Assembly (NCBI RefSeq): GCF_013368755.1 | Contig: NC_049562.1 | Span: forward strand, 5,518,001 to 5,582,000 | Direction of reading: 5' to 3' | Length of the DNA: 64,000 nucleotides | DNA from: Talaromyces rugulosus | Lineage: Eukaryota; Ascomycota; Eurotiomycetes; Eurotiales; Trichocomaceae | Part shown: positions 45,992 through 57,610 of the stretch, one piece after another | Layout: each line of letters begins with the position of its first letter | How positions within the stretch are numbered: position 1 is the stretch's first letter | Made by a program: the position numbers and the translations under genes | Notes under the pieces: generated by a model | Database searches by the model: none | Seen by the model: only the letters and a program-made list of their open reading frames with translations | What the model was told of the DNA's origin: nothing

Positions 45992-47285
45992 CTAGCTGGA
46001 GCCCTGTGCCCCCTCGCCTGATCCAGAAGCTGGTGACACAGATGCGTTCTTTGACTTGTTCGCAGCAGCCATTTGCCAGGCCGGGATCGAAGCAGATTTG
46101 CCTAATTGGGAAAGAGGATTGTTGGTGCTTGGAGTAGTAGGGGTTTGAGCGGTTGGTAGAGATGGAGGAGCAATGCTAGGAGCTGCTGTAGAAGACTGCG
46201 TCGCCGGATCCGCCGGTGCTGGGGCTGGTGTTGGCGTGGGTTCAGGTGTTCCTACGGGGCGGCCAGAGACTGGAGTTGTGGTAGGGCTAGCAGTACTGAG
46301 TCGGTTGTTCAACAGAGTTTTCAGACTGCGTAGTTCTGTGCCAAGCTCCTTAAGTCGGTTCTCGTTTCCTTCACGGGCACCTTCAAGAGCCTTGGGGATA
46401 CTCTCCTTGAGGTTCTTAACTTCATCGCTGATCCGACGAGTATCATCGTCTCTCCGCCGTGTTGACGATTTCAACTCGGAGACCACTCCCTCGACCTCAC
46501 GAAGGGCGGCATCCAAGCGTTCCGTTCGTGCCTCTTCAGCGGTCTTCAAAGCAGCTGTGTCTGTCGAGAGCTGGTCAATCAAAGCAAAGGCGCGGGTGAA
46601 TTGTTCATCAATGCTCTGCTTGTCCTGTTCCAGTTGTGGAGGTGTGGGAGGCGCAATAAGAGGAACGACGTATCTCTGTATTCAATAAGTTAGTTAGTCG
46701 TCGAAAAGATAACTTCAAGCTGACTTGCCTTGGTAAGGAAATATAAACCATAACCGATTCCTCCGGTCACTGTTGCCATGATAAACCAATCTCGCCAATC
46801 TCTCCTAGGGACCCTACTTATAATTAATAATCTCTTTTTTTTTTCGATGTGAATATATAATTTTCCAGATACTCACTCTGGAGGGGGCTGCCATTGCCCA
46901 TACGGTGGATAGCCATACCCTGGTGGAGGGGCAGTTGATCTGTAACCGGGAGACTGCTGTTGGCCATATCCTACAGGAGCTGTAGTCGTCGTAGTAGTTT
47001 GAACCGTTCCATCACCTGCCCGCGCAATGGCGATGTCAATTTCTTCTTGTGTAAGGTTCTTGGACTGAAGAAAGGCAACCCGCTTCTCCACTGGTGAAGA
47101 TGCGACCGAGGGGTCTTGAAGGACTATAGGAGCATCAGTATTCCGCTTCGAGCCATCGCGAATAGTCCGCACGGTATATTCCAGTACATACATGTCACCT
47201 ACGTGGGCATCAAGTCAGTCTCGTTGAAGCGCAACAAAAGAGAGTGCGGACTTACAGCCGAGGAGATGAGCTCTTCGCGAGCCAT
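45992..47285 (-). CDS. pex14: peroxin-14, peroxisomal docking protein (350 aa) with a 7-nt exon
   Basis: The model is complement(45992..46675,46729..46813,46877..47123,47192..47198,47256..47285), 351 codons with the stop. Pex14 is the membrane docking factor for Pex5/Pex7 import receptors. The N-terminal receptor-binding domain reads MAREELISSAVTFLQDPSV, then EKRVAFLQSKNLTQEEIDIA. It is obtained only if a 7-nt exon, GTGACAT, is spliced between flanks GTAAGT..ACGTAG and GTATGT..CTATAG. A Pro/Gly/Tyr-rich linker, a membrane segment (DWFIMATVTGGIGYGLYFL) and a coiled coil follow. The fourth intron (46676..46728) has a GC donor (GCAAGT). It is divergent from NDC80. Confidence 0.92.
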
Positions 47286-47803
47286 GATGATGGCAACTCC
47301 GCTCTGAGAGAAGAGAAACCAAAGATGCTTCCACTTTATTCAGTCATTCGATGTGGGCACTCTAGCGACGAAAGGTGGAAGAGATCGTGCTTCTGGAGAG
47401 AAGTGAGTGCTGAGTAGGAGCTTGCAAGATCATGAAGCACGAACGGCAGAAGGAAGCCGAGCCAGCTCTGGACCTCGGAACTTGGGCGCTCGTACGCTAC
47501 CGTACGGTACATTACGTTTTCCCCGGAATCATCATACCGCACGTGATGCAGCAGGAGCCAGCGCAGACCGCCTGCTGTTTTGGGCTGCTGCCCGCTGGCG
47601 CCAAGACCAGCGTCGCTTTGTTTACATCGGGCTGCGCTTGCCTTGATTGTCTTTCCCAACCTTTATTCTTGCTGCGCATGTGCTTCACAGCCTCCGTTTT
47701 TACGTGTTGCTGTATAATTTTACTGTGAATATACCTGAGCCCATCTTTCTTTATTTTCCTCTTGAATGCGCACTCCTGCAGTCTACTGCTAGGAGTTTGC
47801 ACC
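47286..47803. promoter_or_regulatory. divergent promoter of PEX14 and NDC80
   Basis: This 518-bp region separates two divergent core genes. It holds a perfect palindrome, TACCGTACGGTA, at 47498-47509. Open frames on both strands here have no motifs. Confidence 0.45.
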
Positions 47804-50137
47804 ATGTCGCAAGACACGGGTTTGTTTAGCATCAAGCGGCCCCGCGAAGTAGGAATACCTCTTTTTTTCCCCTTCACCCAGCACATGGATTTGCAATGCT
47901 TCTACTCTCGGATTTGCTGTTGACCTTGGCTAACTCAGTCTTCGGCCCAGACGCTTGGGAGTGTACAGAATTTCTCTGCCTTACCTCAACCATCATCTGC
48001 AATGAAGCGTACCAGCTCGATTGGCGGCTATCAGAACCCTCCTTACACCTCGCAACACACGCGCTCAACGTCGCTACTCAACTCTCTAGGCCGGCCACAG
48101 CAACCCAACTTTCAGCGCTCGTCGTCCGGGGGCGGTAATTTTGGGCAGGATGCGGGCCTCTCATCCGTCAGACGATCCGTCTCCAGCAATCTCTTCCAAA
48201 ATGCAAATGCCGGTCGCCTGAGCTATGCGCCTGGCTCATTTCCCACGAACTCGTCATCGCAACAGAACCTACAGCGCAGGAGTAGCGTATTTTCCCGCCC
48301 TTCAATGGCTGGAGGCCCGATGACGCATCAATCCTTCTTCACACAAGGACCTGTTCCAGCAGGTGTACCGAAAGACCCAAGACCCCTCAAAGATCGTGCG
48401 TTCCAGGCGCGGATAAGCCAGGAGCTCTTGGAATACCTTACTCATAACAATTTCGAGTTGGAAATGAAGCACTCTTTGGGCCAAAATTCTATGAAGTCGC
48501 CAACGCAGAAAGACTTTACGTACATTTTTCAATGGCTTTACCATCGCATCGACCCAGGCTACAAGTTTCAGAAAAGCATTGAAGCCGAGGTGCCACCGAT
48601 TCTGAAGCAGCTGCGCTACCCTTATGAGAGGAGCATCACCAAGTCTCAAATCGCCGCGGTTGGGGGTCAAAGTTGGTCTACGTTTCTTGGAATGCTTCAT
48701 TGGATTATGCAACTCGCGCAGATGTTGGACCGTTTTGCCATTGGTGAATACGATGATGCCTGTGGTGAAGTTGGCGTCGATGTCTCAGGCGATCGTATTA
48801 TCTTTCGGTTCTTAACAGGGGCTTATCACGACTGGCTACAAGGAGGTGAGGACGAAGATGAAGAAATCGCTGAAAAACGCCTTGTTCCTCATGTCGAAGC
48901 AATGGCAGTTGAGTTTGAGCGCTCAAATGAAAAATATGTCCAGGAGATGCAAGACTTGGAGGCCGAAAATCGCGCCCTTCGCGATCAACTTGAGGAACTA
49001 GAGAAAAACGCTCCGGACATGGCGAAACTCGACAAACTATTCCGAATCCTTGAGGATGACAAGCGCAAGTTCGAAGATTACAATTCAAATGTGCAGGGGA
49101 AGATCGACAAGTACAACAACCGCATCCAGTTTCTTGAGGAAGAAAACAACAAAGCCGAAATCGACTTGCAGACGGCAGAAGACGAGCGTTCTAGTTTGCA
49201 GGCGAGCGTTGACAGCCAGGGCATCACTATACAGGATATTGACCGAATGAATACTGAACGTGAACGGCTACAGCGAAGCCTTGAAGACACTGCAGGACGG
49301 CTCGATGAAACTCATGGTCGTTTAATGGAGAAGGAGGCTGAAGCGAATCAAAAACTTGAAGATCTGGAGCAGGTGGTGAAAATCTACAATACCCTTGGCT
49401 ACCAAATAAGTCTGATACCATCTACGGCCGTTAATGCCAAAGGGGACGATTACGAAATTCGCCTCAATATGAATGAGGCTAGCTTCTCTTCTTCACAACT
49501 CGGTGGCTCACAAAATAGAAACTCTCCGGAGGGATATCGTCTTCTAGCAGACGCAAATACCGGGTATCAACCCGTGAACCTGCTAAAGCTTGATCTCAGA
49601 GGCGTTGTACGCGCGAACCTCGTGTCGCTTAGAAAGGAGGTCAACGAGCGACGGAAGAATGCCGCAGAAAAAGATATCTCTGACCGCGATCTCCTTAACG
49701 AAATCAAGGAGGCCATGGATGAGAAACGAAGTGAAATCGAAGCACTTGAGCACAGACGACGTGCAGCCGAAGAGGAGTTTGAGCGCACCAAGGAAATAAC
49801 AACAACGCAAAAGGTCCAGTCGGATGCCCAGATAGAGAAAATGGAAAAGGAACTGGCAAAGATGCGGGCCTCCCTGATTGAAAGCGTCCAGATTATGGAA
49901 CAAAGGGAGATGAACACCGATGTTGAATACGAGCAACTTACATTGCGCGCCAACCAGCTTCGCGAAGAGCTTCATACCGGAGTCGAGAGCATGCTGAACG
50001 ATATAATCCGCTTCAAAGTCCATGTCCAAAAGGGCTTGGAAGACTACGAAAGTTTCGTGGTAGACGAGGTTGAGCAGGAATTGGGTGGCGAAATACCGTC
50101 GACGGAAGACATGGAAATGGCTGAAGCAGACTACTAG
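47804..50137 (+). CDS. ndc80: kinetochore protein NDC80/HEC1 (737 aa)
   Basis: The exons are 47804..47848 and 47969..50137 (738 codons with the stop). The first exon, [15 protein letters not shown], joins [17 protein letters not shown] in frame after a 120-nt intron. Starting at the internal ATG (48002) would lose this basic tail. The basic unstructured N-terminus is followed by the microtubule-binding calponin-homology domain (about residues 155-270: [34 protein letters not shown]). A long coiled coil with the usual loop then runs to the C-terminus (globular DUF-type head for SPC24/25). The Ndc80 complex couples chromosomes to spindle microtubules. It looks complete. Confidence 0.93.
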
Positions 50138-50759
50138 GCTTGGTAAATATGTACACCGTTCACCATTGCTTCCCTTATCCCTTCTGGAGAGTTGCATGTT
50201 CCTTTTTTTCTTGATACCTCACTTTTTCATGTATTTTCTTACGTTTTGTTCGAATGAGCGATGACATGGCGAATGGATTTCTTCTTGTATTTAGATACCT
50301 TTGGTGCTTCCAGGAGTGTTGGTGTTTACAATGGTATAATTAGCGACCTTGGTTTCTATATTCTCTTATGTCGTGGTGTTGGCTGGCCACAATTTGGCAT
50401 AGATGTTATGATACAAACGTAAAAACAGATATAAACTCAAATAAAGCAGTCCTCTTTCCACAGCATCACTATTCTTGTCTTTTCTTGTCTTCGTGTAGAA
50501 ATTCACATGATTGACAGACGGCTGACTAACCGGGCTGCGAAACTTTAGCGGCGCCGGACACAGCTCGCTCTCCAAGAACCATAAAAATCTCATACGATCC
50601 ATCAGCGAACCTCCAATGCGGTCTAGCATGGTTCAGTCGACGTACTGAATAACAAGCATCGGTCAAGCTGCTAGACATGCATTGGAGGCTTTTCGGACTT
50701 GTTAATTGCGTTCCAATTCTGCATTCGGTCCCTCCTACACGCAGCGCCGATTCCGTGTC
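50138..50759. other. intergenic, NDC80 3' flank and promoter of the next gene
   Basis: No gene is recognised. An ATG at 50677 could start a tiny 24-nt exon of the next gene (see that entry). Confidence 0.45.
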
Positions 50760-53700
50760 ATGAGAATTTGCCCACGTCCTGGCCTTCCTTTACAGCTGGG
50801 CTGCAGGTCTTTTGTCTCTCGTTGTAACCCATTAGCATCCTTCCCACGCCCTCCGACCCTTGAAGCTGCACCGGCTGGCCCGCGTCGTTCAACATGGATC
50901 CGGAAACTCAGAACTACGACTAAAAACGGGCAGTTTACACATAACAAGCCTCCTCCCACGACCATCGAACCCAGCGAGAGCAATTTTTATTTTCACCCAA
51001 GGCTTTCAGGATTTGTGCCGAAGGCGAGAGATGACGCCTCCGCCTGGGTACGCCTTCTAGAGCCGCACTTGCCACAAGATCAGCGCGTCAACGGTTCGAA
51101 AGATGTCGAGGACCAGGGTCTCGGGCCTAAAACTGTGCCATATGAAGAAGGAAAGGAAATAGCGTCTATTTTACGCCATGCGCGCCTTTTAGAAGATTTG
51201 GATCTTCTTTCATACCTTGGGTTCACGCTACAAAGATGGGCTGCCGTCCACACACTCGTCACCAAGATGTTGGATACAGTGGACAAACTGGAACAAGGTG
51301 CACTTGCTAGGAGAGGCCTTCCATCGAATTTGAAGTGGCATGTCGGAGATATTAAAGAGATCACGAGTGACGTCTTTGCGCATAATTCCGATGATCCATC
51401 TTATATTTCCTCGGGGTTTGAAAAAATACCTGTCCCAGTGTCTATGGATAATTTTACGAGTGAACCCCAGGATGAAATGTCAAAGTTGTACATCATGGGA
51501 GAAATCTGGCAAAGCCTGGGTTTCATTGTCCTCGAGGCCGCTGACCGATCATCTCAGGAATCAGACGTGGCCATGTCATATGTCTATCAAACGATCGGGC
51601 GTCTCCATCATTCCGGAAATGTCTCGGACGTGGTCTATAAGCATTCGAATCTCGCCAGTGATCTATTATTGTTTCGCCCGCCAGGGATGCATCTTTTGTA
51701 CACGCATATAATGAACGTCTTGACAGACACTGCTTGGCTAGTTCATGAAGCAGAGGTGTTGGAAAAGGCAAAGGCTGCTGGAAATAAACCCCCCTATCGG
51801 CCTTTCACAATGGGCATTCGACATTTAGGTCACGAGATATGGCTTGAGTTCATTCTTTGGTCGTGTATTGAGAACGGTCAAATCAAGGAAGGCATGTGGA
51901 TTCTGAAGAATATGCAGACTAGACAGTCTGTTTCTCCGTGGAGAGCGGTGTCATGGAACTCGCTTCTTGAGAACCCAGATATCATTGAGGATACGGATAT
52001 AGACACCGAAGACTTTTGGCCACATCCTGATATACAAAGGACTGCTAAAGAATCGGAGCACAAATCCGGAGCCTTCAAAGGCTTGGGAAAGCGAATCATC
52101 AGCGCTGAGGTTGTCACAGCTTTGACACATCATGCGGTGAGACTCGACAAAAAGGGCGTTGAACCAGGCCGGTTTATTGCTGAAGGCAATGTCGAAGCTC
52201 TCGCTTCTATTAATGGCATTGCAAAGTCCACCGGCGATGAATGGGCCAAGGCCTCGTTGCCCACATATCTTCAGATAGCCGGTGTCATCGAGTCACAACG
52301 CCTAGATACAGGTGCGGAGCCAAAGTCACTTGAGCTGCTTTTGAAAGCCTTGCGTCCTGCTATGCCCCCCTGGAATGATTCGGTCCCCACAGACTATCAA
52401 GCTCTTTCTGCAATCAGCAGACCTGAGATATACAATACTTCCTCTATGCTCACGGGTCTGTTGGAAAGAATGATGCGAACATACTCCAGCCATCGTCAGA
52501 TTGAAAGTGCGACCGAAACCTTCAACTGGCTCCAGCAAGTCATTGATTCAATCAAAATGGACAGTATACAGGGATTCTTCGAGAAGGAGGCAGACATTGA
52601 AAATCAAACTGATGCTTTAGAGTTGACGGAATTACCTGAAACGCCTGTCCAGATTGACCAGTCGTCAATTCCAAGTATCTCTCAAGGCACTTTGGCAGAT
52701 CTTTTGGACTTGGTTACGATTAGTAAAGCATTCGATTTTGGCGAATGGTTACTCTTCTCACAGGATGCCGATGGGCCCGCCATTCCACTCGACTCATATG
52801 GGGATCAAAGCTTGACCCCATCCATCCTTCGCTTTGCCATGGCCACTCAAAACCAACAACTTGGCGACATTGCTATGGAAAGACTAACTTCGCCTGTTTC
52901 GCGAAACACATTCAATGCCCTGGCAAATTTCCGCATCGCGTTCCATCAATGGGACGAAGTGGAAGCAGTTTTAAATCTACTTTGTCAGCATAGGCTCAAG
53001 ACATGGGGTGAAAGTACATTGGCAACTCTAGCGGCTGTCATCATGAGGCTAGAGCAAAAGATTCAGGTTTCGCCCGAAGAAGACGCAATTTACTCACTTG
53101 CTCGGGCACAAGGTCTCCTGGAACGTTTTCTGACTGGGACCTACAACCCGAAGAAAACGTCCCATTGGCACCTCAGAGTCCACTACGATAGAGCCATATA
53201 TCGATGGCACCATGTGCTCTCCTCGATCGGGGGAACCGTGACACAATCGTGTCGCAGTACCCGGCCTCGCTACTCAAACAAACACGATCGCGACAAGCTA
53301 CCTTACATCCCCTCTGTCGCATTCCATGTCCTACTAGATGCCGTCGTCGAAACCCGTGGCAGCTATCGTGGCATGGAATTCTGGAAAAAATGGTGCATCG
53401 ACATTGAACGCCCCGAAGCAGCTCTCCTAACCGAAGACGGGTTCTATCGCCTACAAAAGAGCGCAGACCCGACCACAGAGCACACCGAACCCCAAATCGA
53501 CCTGGTATGGTTCCGCGAAAAGCAGCGCAAAGCCGTGATTCCAAACCTGGCAACGGTGCGAATCATCTCGCGAGCCGCTGTTCAAGAGTACAAAAACCTG
53601 ATCATCGACGACGACGACGAGCCGCTAGCAGCTGAAGCTAGTAGAAAGCAAGTTACAAAAGTGTTGGATTTCTGCGTGGAGCGATATCGCAGATTGGGGC

Positions 53701-53825
53701 TTGATAAAGATCAGATTGATATTGAGACGAACAACCATGCGCGCAGGCAGAGGAAGACGGAGGCGAAGAAGAGAAAAGCTCTGGGCAAGCCGCTCGTTCA
53801 AAAGGTGTACGACGATAGGATGTGA
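50760..53825 (+). CDS. probable mitochondrial protein, helical-repeat-like (about 1,021 aa), function unknown
   Basis: A single long frame starts at ATG 50760. The first 60 residues are rich in Arg, Ser and Pro with no acidic residues (MRICPRPGLPLQLGCRSFVSR), as in a mitochondrial presequence. The rest is rich in helices (LEDLDLLSYLGFTLQRWAAV, LLYTHIMNVLTDTAWLVHEA). Its organisation, without clear motifs, resembles fungal mitochondrial expression factors with degenerate helical repeats. The C-terminus is strongly basic (ARRQRKTEAKKRKALGKP). An alternative start uses ATG 50677 with a 44-nt intron (50701-50744) and adds 13 residues in frame. I do not recognise a named family. Confidence 0.75.
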   Translation: MRICPRPGLPLQLGCRSFVSRCNPLASFPRPPTLEAAPAGPRRSTWIRKLRTTTKNGQFTHNKPPPTTIEPSESNFYFHPRLSGFVPKARDDASAWVRLLEPHLPQDQRVNGSKDVEDQGLGPKTVPYEEGKEIASILRHARLLEDLDLLSYLGFTLQRWAAVHTLVTKMLDTVDKLEQGALARRGLPSNLKWHVGDIKEITSDVFAHNSDDPSYISSGFEKIPVPVSMDNFTSEPQDEMSKLYIMGEIWQSLGFIVLEAADRSSQESDVAMSYVYQTIGRLHHSGNVSDVVYKHSNLASDLLLFRPPGMHLLYTHIMNVLTDTAWLVHEAEVLEKAKAAGNKPPYRPFTMGIRHLGHEIWLEFILWSCIENGQIKEGMWILKNMQTRQSVSPWRAVSWNSLLENPDIIEDTDIDTEDFWPHPDIQRTAKESEHKSGAFKGLGKRIISAEVVTALTHHAVRLDKKGVEPGRFIAEGNVEALASINGIAKSTGDEWAKASLPTYLQIAGVIESQRLDTGAEPKSLELLLKALRPAMPPWNDSVPTDYQALSAISRPEIYNTSSMLTGLLERMMRTYSSHRQIESATETFNWLQQVIDSIKMDSIQGFFEKEADIENQTDALELTELPETPVQIDQSSIPSISQGTLADLLDLVTISKAFDFGEWLLFSQDADGPAIPLDSYGDQSLTPSILRFAMATQNQQLGDIAMERLTSPVSRNTFNALANFRIAFHQWDEVEAVLNLLCQHRLKTWGESTLATLAAVIMRLEQKIQVSPEEDAIYSLARAQGLLERFLTGTYNPKKTSHWHLRVHYDRAIYRWHHVLSSIGGTVTQSCRSTRPRYSNKHDRDKLPYIPSVAFHVLLDAVVETRGSYRGMEFWKKWCIDIERPEAALLTEDGFYRLQKSADPTTEHTEPQIDLVWFREKQRKAVIPNLATVRIISRAAVQEYKNLIIDDDDEPLAAEASRKQVTKVLDFCVERYRRLGLDKDQIDIETNNHARRQRKTEAKKRKALGKPLVQKVYDDRM

Positions 53826-54255
53826 AGTCAATAGGCAATAGTGTATATTGTTTCCTGGACTTTCTAATGATGTGACGACATGGTCTAGCTTAAGTGTCCC
53901 AGCTGTATATTGTGTATAATAATAGCATATAAAGGTCCCTGTGTGGAAATCTATAGAAGTCGGTTGATCCGATCATAATAAAAACATTTGTCTATATACA
54001 TGCAAAGTCCTGGTTAGTGTTTACCACATTCCAAGACACCCCAACTCCTGCATTTCAATCATGGTACGTAGTAGTACACACACGCATAACTTTGTCACGA
54101 TCCAGAGTGTACCAGCACTCGTCTTTGGTCAACAAACGGAGAAAGTAGGAGAAAAAGCGGGGGAAAAATTTTTTTTCAAGAGAGAGCAGCTAAATTTAGC
54201 CAGAAAAGAAACAGTGCACAAGGTATTTGAAAGCAGTACTTTCGAAAGAAGTTGG
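53826..54255. other. convergent 3' intergenic region
   Basis: This region lies between the 3' ends of the mitochondrial protein gene and the Zn2Cys6 gene. A 111-codon plus frame from 54061 runs over the opposite gene and is not credible. Confidence 0.5.
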
Positions 54256-57018
54256 TCATCCTTGCCAATCTTGCTGGTCATCGCCCGGGTATGGAAAGAA
54301 CGAGCCCATGAATTCGCCAATGATAGGGTCATATGGAAAATGAAATTCGCTGCTCGGCGTAAATACCATGGAAGGCGGGAAATTCATGGCATATGAGACC
54401 ATTTCGGAAACGTTCAGGGAACCTTCAAGTCCGGTGCTTCCAGATACGTAATCCTGGTTTCTTGCTTCACTCTGTGAAATGCTCATGGACTCCATTCCAG
54501 TGCTCCAGTCGACATTTGCCTTGCCAGCAGCACTCTCCAAGGATGACGCCGGGTCCTGGTATTCACCAACGGTATTTCGTTGAAGCATGTCGTCGTTGGG
54601 TACTAATGGAAGGTCGCTGACATCATAATCCATGCCAATAGAGATTCGGCGAATACAGCCGTCGCAAAGATACCAAGCTCGTCGTGATGCAGTGCTGTGT
54701 TCTGACATTGCGTATAACCAGCGAATGGCCTTTTTAGCAGAGTTGAAGATATTGCCTTCATCGCCAGGAACATGGACACAGCCAAACGATAGTTCCAAGA
54801 GAAGAACGGTGGTGGATTGCATGAGAAAGTGAAGTATACACCACCAAGGCGCCAATTGATAAAGTTGAAAAGGGTCAGGAGGGTCGGGTATCAGGTCGAG
54901 CATTCGAGTGGCCCCCTCGAGCGAGACCACGGCCATCTTATGGCTGAAAGAAGTTTTCTTGTTCGATTGCGAGTCGCGTCGACACAGGCACGGTCGTCCA
55001 AGCGTTATTCGAGCACTATAATACTGGAACGCAAGGCCCAGTTTGGCTCGTACTTGTTCCGGTGAGCTGCTGTCTTTTTGGGTAAAGTTGCAGGTATCTG
55101 GCAACTGATCGAACCACAAATCAATCCGTGACTTCAATTCGCCGATGCGGTTCTCAATGTTAGACCATGGGACTCGCACCGCGTCTGCTGTATACACCTT
55201 GTTGATGATCTCTTGCGTGATTACTGCAAGGTCCATGTATAATGAGAAGAATAGCCCAGAGTTCAAAGGTATGCCTTGTAACCATGTGAAATGACTAGAT
55301 TGTTCAAACTTCTCCGACGCCTTTCCTTCTGGCGGGTTCAAAGGCATCAATCGAATCAAATGGCTTGCAGCGATATTCTCGACCTTCTTTTCGCGTAGCG
55401 ACGGATTGCTCAGAAGCTCGTTGACATCGGAGTCGTTGAACCTTTCTTCTTCAAAGGGAATCGGCAAGGGTGTCGTGCAGATTCCGTCAAGAATGCATGT
55501 TGCTCTACCTGTCATGACGCCAAGAAGATGCTCAAATGAGTACAGCGACCACCAGACCCGGTATCGAGATTCTTTGGAGGCGTTCGTAGTCGTCTCGCTG
55601 GAGCTTTTCATATTAATACCAAGAGTAATGGCTGAGCGAATAGCAATACTAGATATCCTCCAGGCCCTAGTGAAGTATTAGTATATAAAGTTTGGCATTG
55701 GGGAAATTCGTCAAACTAACCTGTTGATCTGATCCGTTGACAAAAGATAAAAGGCAACTAGACCCTCTACTTGAACTTGTTGGAGATCTGGATGGCTAAA
55801 GAGGACATCACTCGTCATGCTGAGATGTCTGGCGCGCGTGAAATATAGTAGATGCTCTTGGGTATCCTCTCCTTTCCAGGGTGCCTGAACAAGATGAGAG
55901 TGTTTTTCGGCAATGGCAAAGATCATATTCAAAATTGCTCGCCACTTGTCACCTGGTTGTGTAGGATTATCGAAGAAGAATTTGAACTGCGAGCGAAAGA
56001 GTGGTCGGTTGATTATTGGAAAATGCGGGTGAACTGTTGCTAGATAGTCTTCGAAAAGTCGTTCTGCTTGTTCGCGAGGCGGCATGTAATAAATATCCAC
56101 CGGGTCCGGAACGCTAATGTCGAGATCGTCCAGATGATAGCTCACGGAATTGATAGAAAAATCTTCGTACTGCTTATTCGGAGGCTTGCCATCGTACGTG
56201 CCAGGCTCATGCCGGGATCGCTGAACTGCCTCCCTTTGTACGCGCTGCATCCAGCTGATTTCCGAGTTTTTCCCAATGTAGCCCGTTGCTCGCACATTCT
56301 CTCCTCGGTTTATATCTTCCTCCACACGGTCAATTGCTTCCAAAGACCCGATGGATGACGGAGAAGACACTTCCAACTCGCCATCATCGAGAGGGGTCCG
56401 CGAGGACGAAGAACGCTGTCCTACAGAATCAAACAGGTCCCCATCGGCCGAATGTCTAGACAATGTCGTCGAGATTTTGGTAGCTAGGCTATCGTCAACG
56501 GATGAGAGTAGATCCTTCAAAAGAGATTCGTATTCATTCGATTTGGTCTTCAGTTCTTCCATATGCCTTTGAAAAAAAAAACCATGAGCTAAAAACATCA
56601 TCAAACAACGGACTAGATATATCCCTTACCTTTTTGTTTTCTCCCTTAGCCCGTCGGGATACTGGCATGAAATTCGAAGCTCCCGACATTGTCTGCAGAC
56701 GGGTGTATCTCCAGAGCATTTTGTCTTGCGCTGGCGACACGATTCGCAAGCTTTCGCCACCCGACGGCTATAGCGAGGCGCAAGTCCACCACGGTTTCTG
56801 GGAATAGCGACTTTGGCATTCGCAGGTTTATATTGCTGCGGCGGCGGCGGTGGCTGCGGTGGCTGCGAGGAGCCCGATTTTTCCATAGGCTCTGAAGTGT
56901 CGCGACTTTGCGACGATGCCCATGGCGACAACTTGTCTCCCTGGGCCGTTATGATGATATTACCACCACCTTTTTCAGATTGCTCGGTGGTCGCCGGAGT
57001 TTGAGACGGTGGCCCCAT
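54256..57018 (-). CDS. Zn2Cys6 transcription factor with fungal-specific TF domain (881 aa)
   Basis: The model is complement(54256..55666,55721..56566,56630..57018), 882 codons with the stop. A Gln/Pro-rich N-terminus is followed by the zinc cluster at about residues 89-115: CESCRQRKTKC then SGDTPVCRQC then ISC, six cysteines. The first intron lies just after it, before a short coiled-coil dimer element (MEELKTKSNEYESLLKDLL). A fungal_trans regulatory domain follows (HPHFPIINRPLFRSQF, ESRYRVWWSLYSFEHLLGVMTGRA). The acidic, Gly/Ser-rich C-terminus may activate transcription. It is a nuclear regulator; the target pathway cannot be told from the sequence. The gene is intact and lies in the conserved block. 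Confidence 0.9.
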
Positions 57019-57610
57019 GGTGAAGAAGCGCTTGACCTGGTGTCCGTCTTCTTCTGCTCAATTCTGAAAAAGAAAGAAAGGTTGCGCTTCAGGAACGAGT
57101 CGCCATCGATTCAGAGGCGAAAATAATACCATTTAGATATTGCTCAGGTCGGAACCATCACATGACATGCCGACGATACATGTCAGAGAATCCACGGTTG
57201 TAAATTTCTTTTCTTGGTTTGTCAGGACGAAATGCGATTTACGTCAAGGGCGAGAGATGATGGAGGGACGGTCATTTTTGGTGGGGGGGGGAAAGGCAGA
57301 TCCATGGTCCGCCGTTTTCCGTGTTTCGCCATCACTAGGCAGATGGCGGTAGTTACTTGGGGAGGGAGAAAGCCGATGTTTTGCCTCTTTTCTTTTGGGG
57401 ATGATAGATCCTTTACAAATTTCCACGTTGAGTACATACTGAATACATGCGGTCAAAGTATTTGCACTCACTACACTGGATAACTGCTAGGGGAAGAAGA
57501 GCTGTATTTGAACTAGCAATAGCAACAGGAACTTGCTTAAAATACAAACGAATCTGCGTCGGTTGCGACAAGCTGGTCAGCGCACGCAAGAACACCGACA
57601 GCAGCAATAG
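57019..57610. other. promoter of the Zn2Cys6 gene and 3' flank of the kinase gene
   Basis: No credible gene is present. Overlapping short frames on both strands have no motifs. A G-run lies near 57280. Confidence 0.45.

Noticed and set aside
49583..50197. 204-codon minus-strand frame under NDC80
   Set aside because: Antisense shadow of the coiled-coil coding region.
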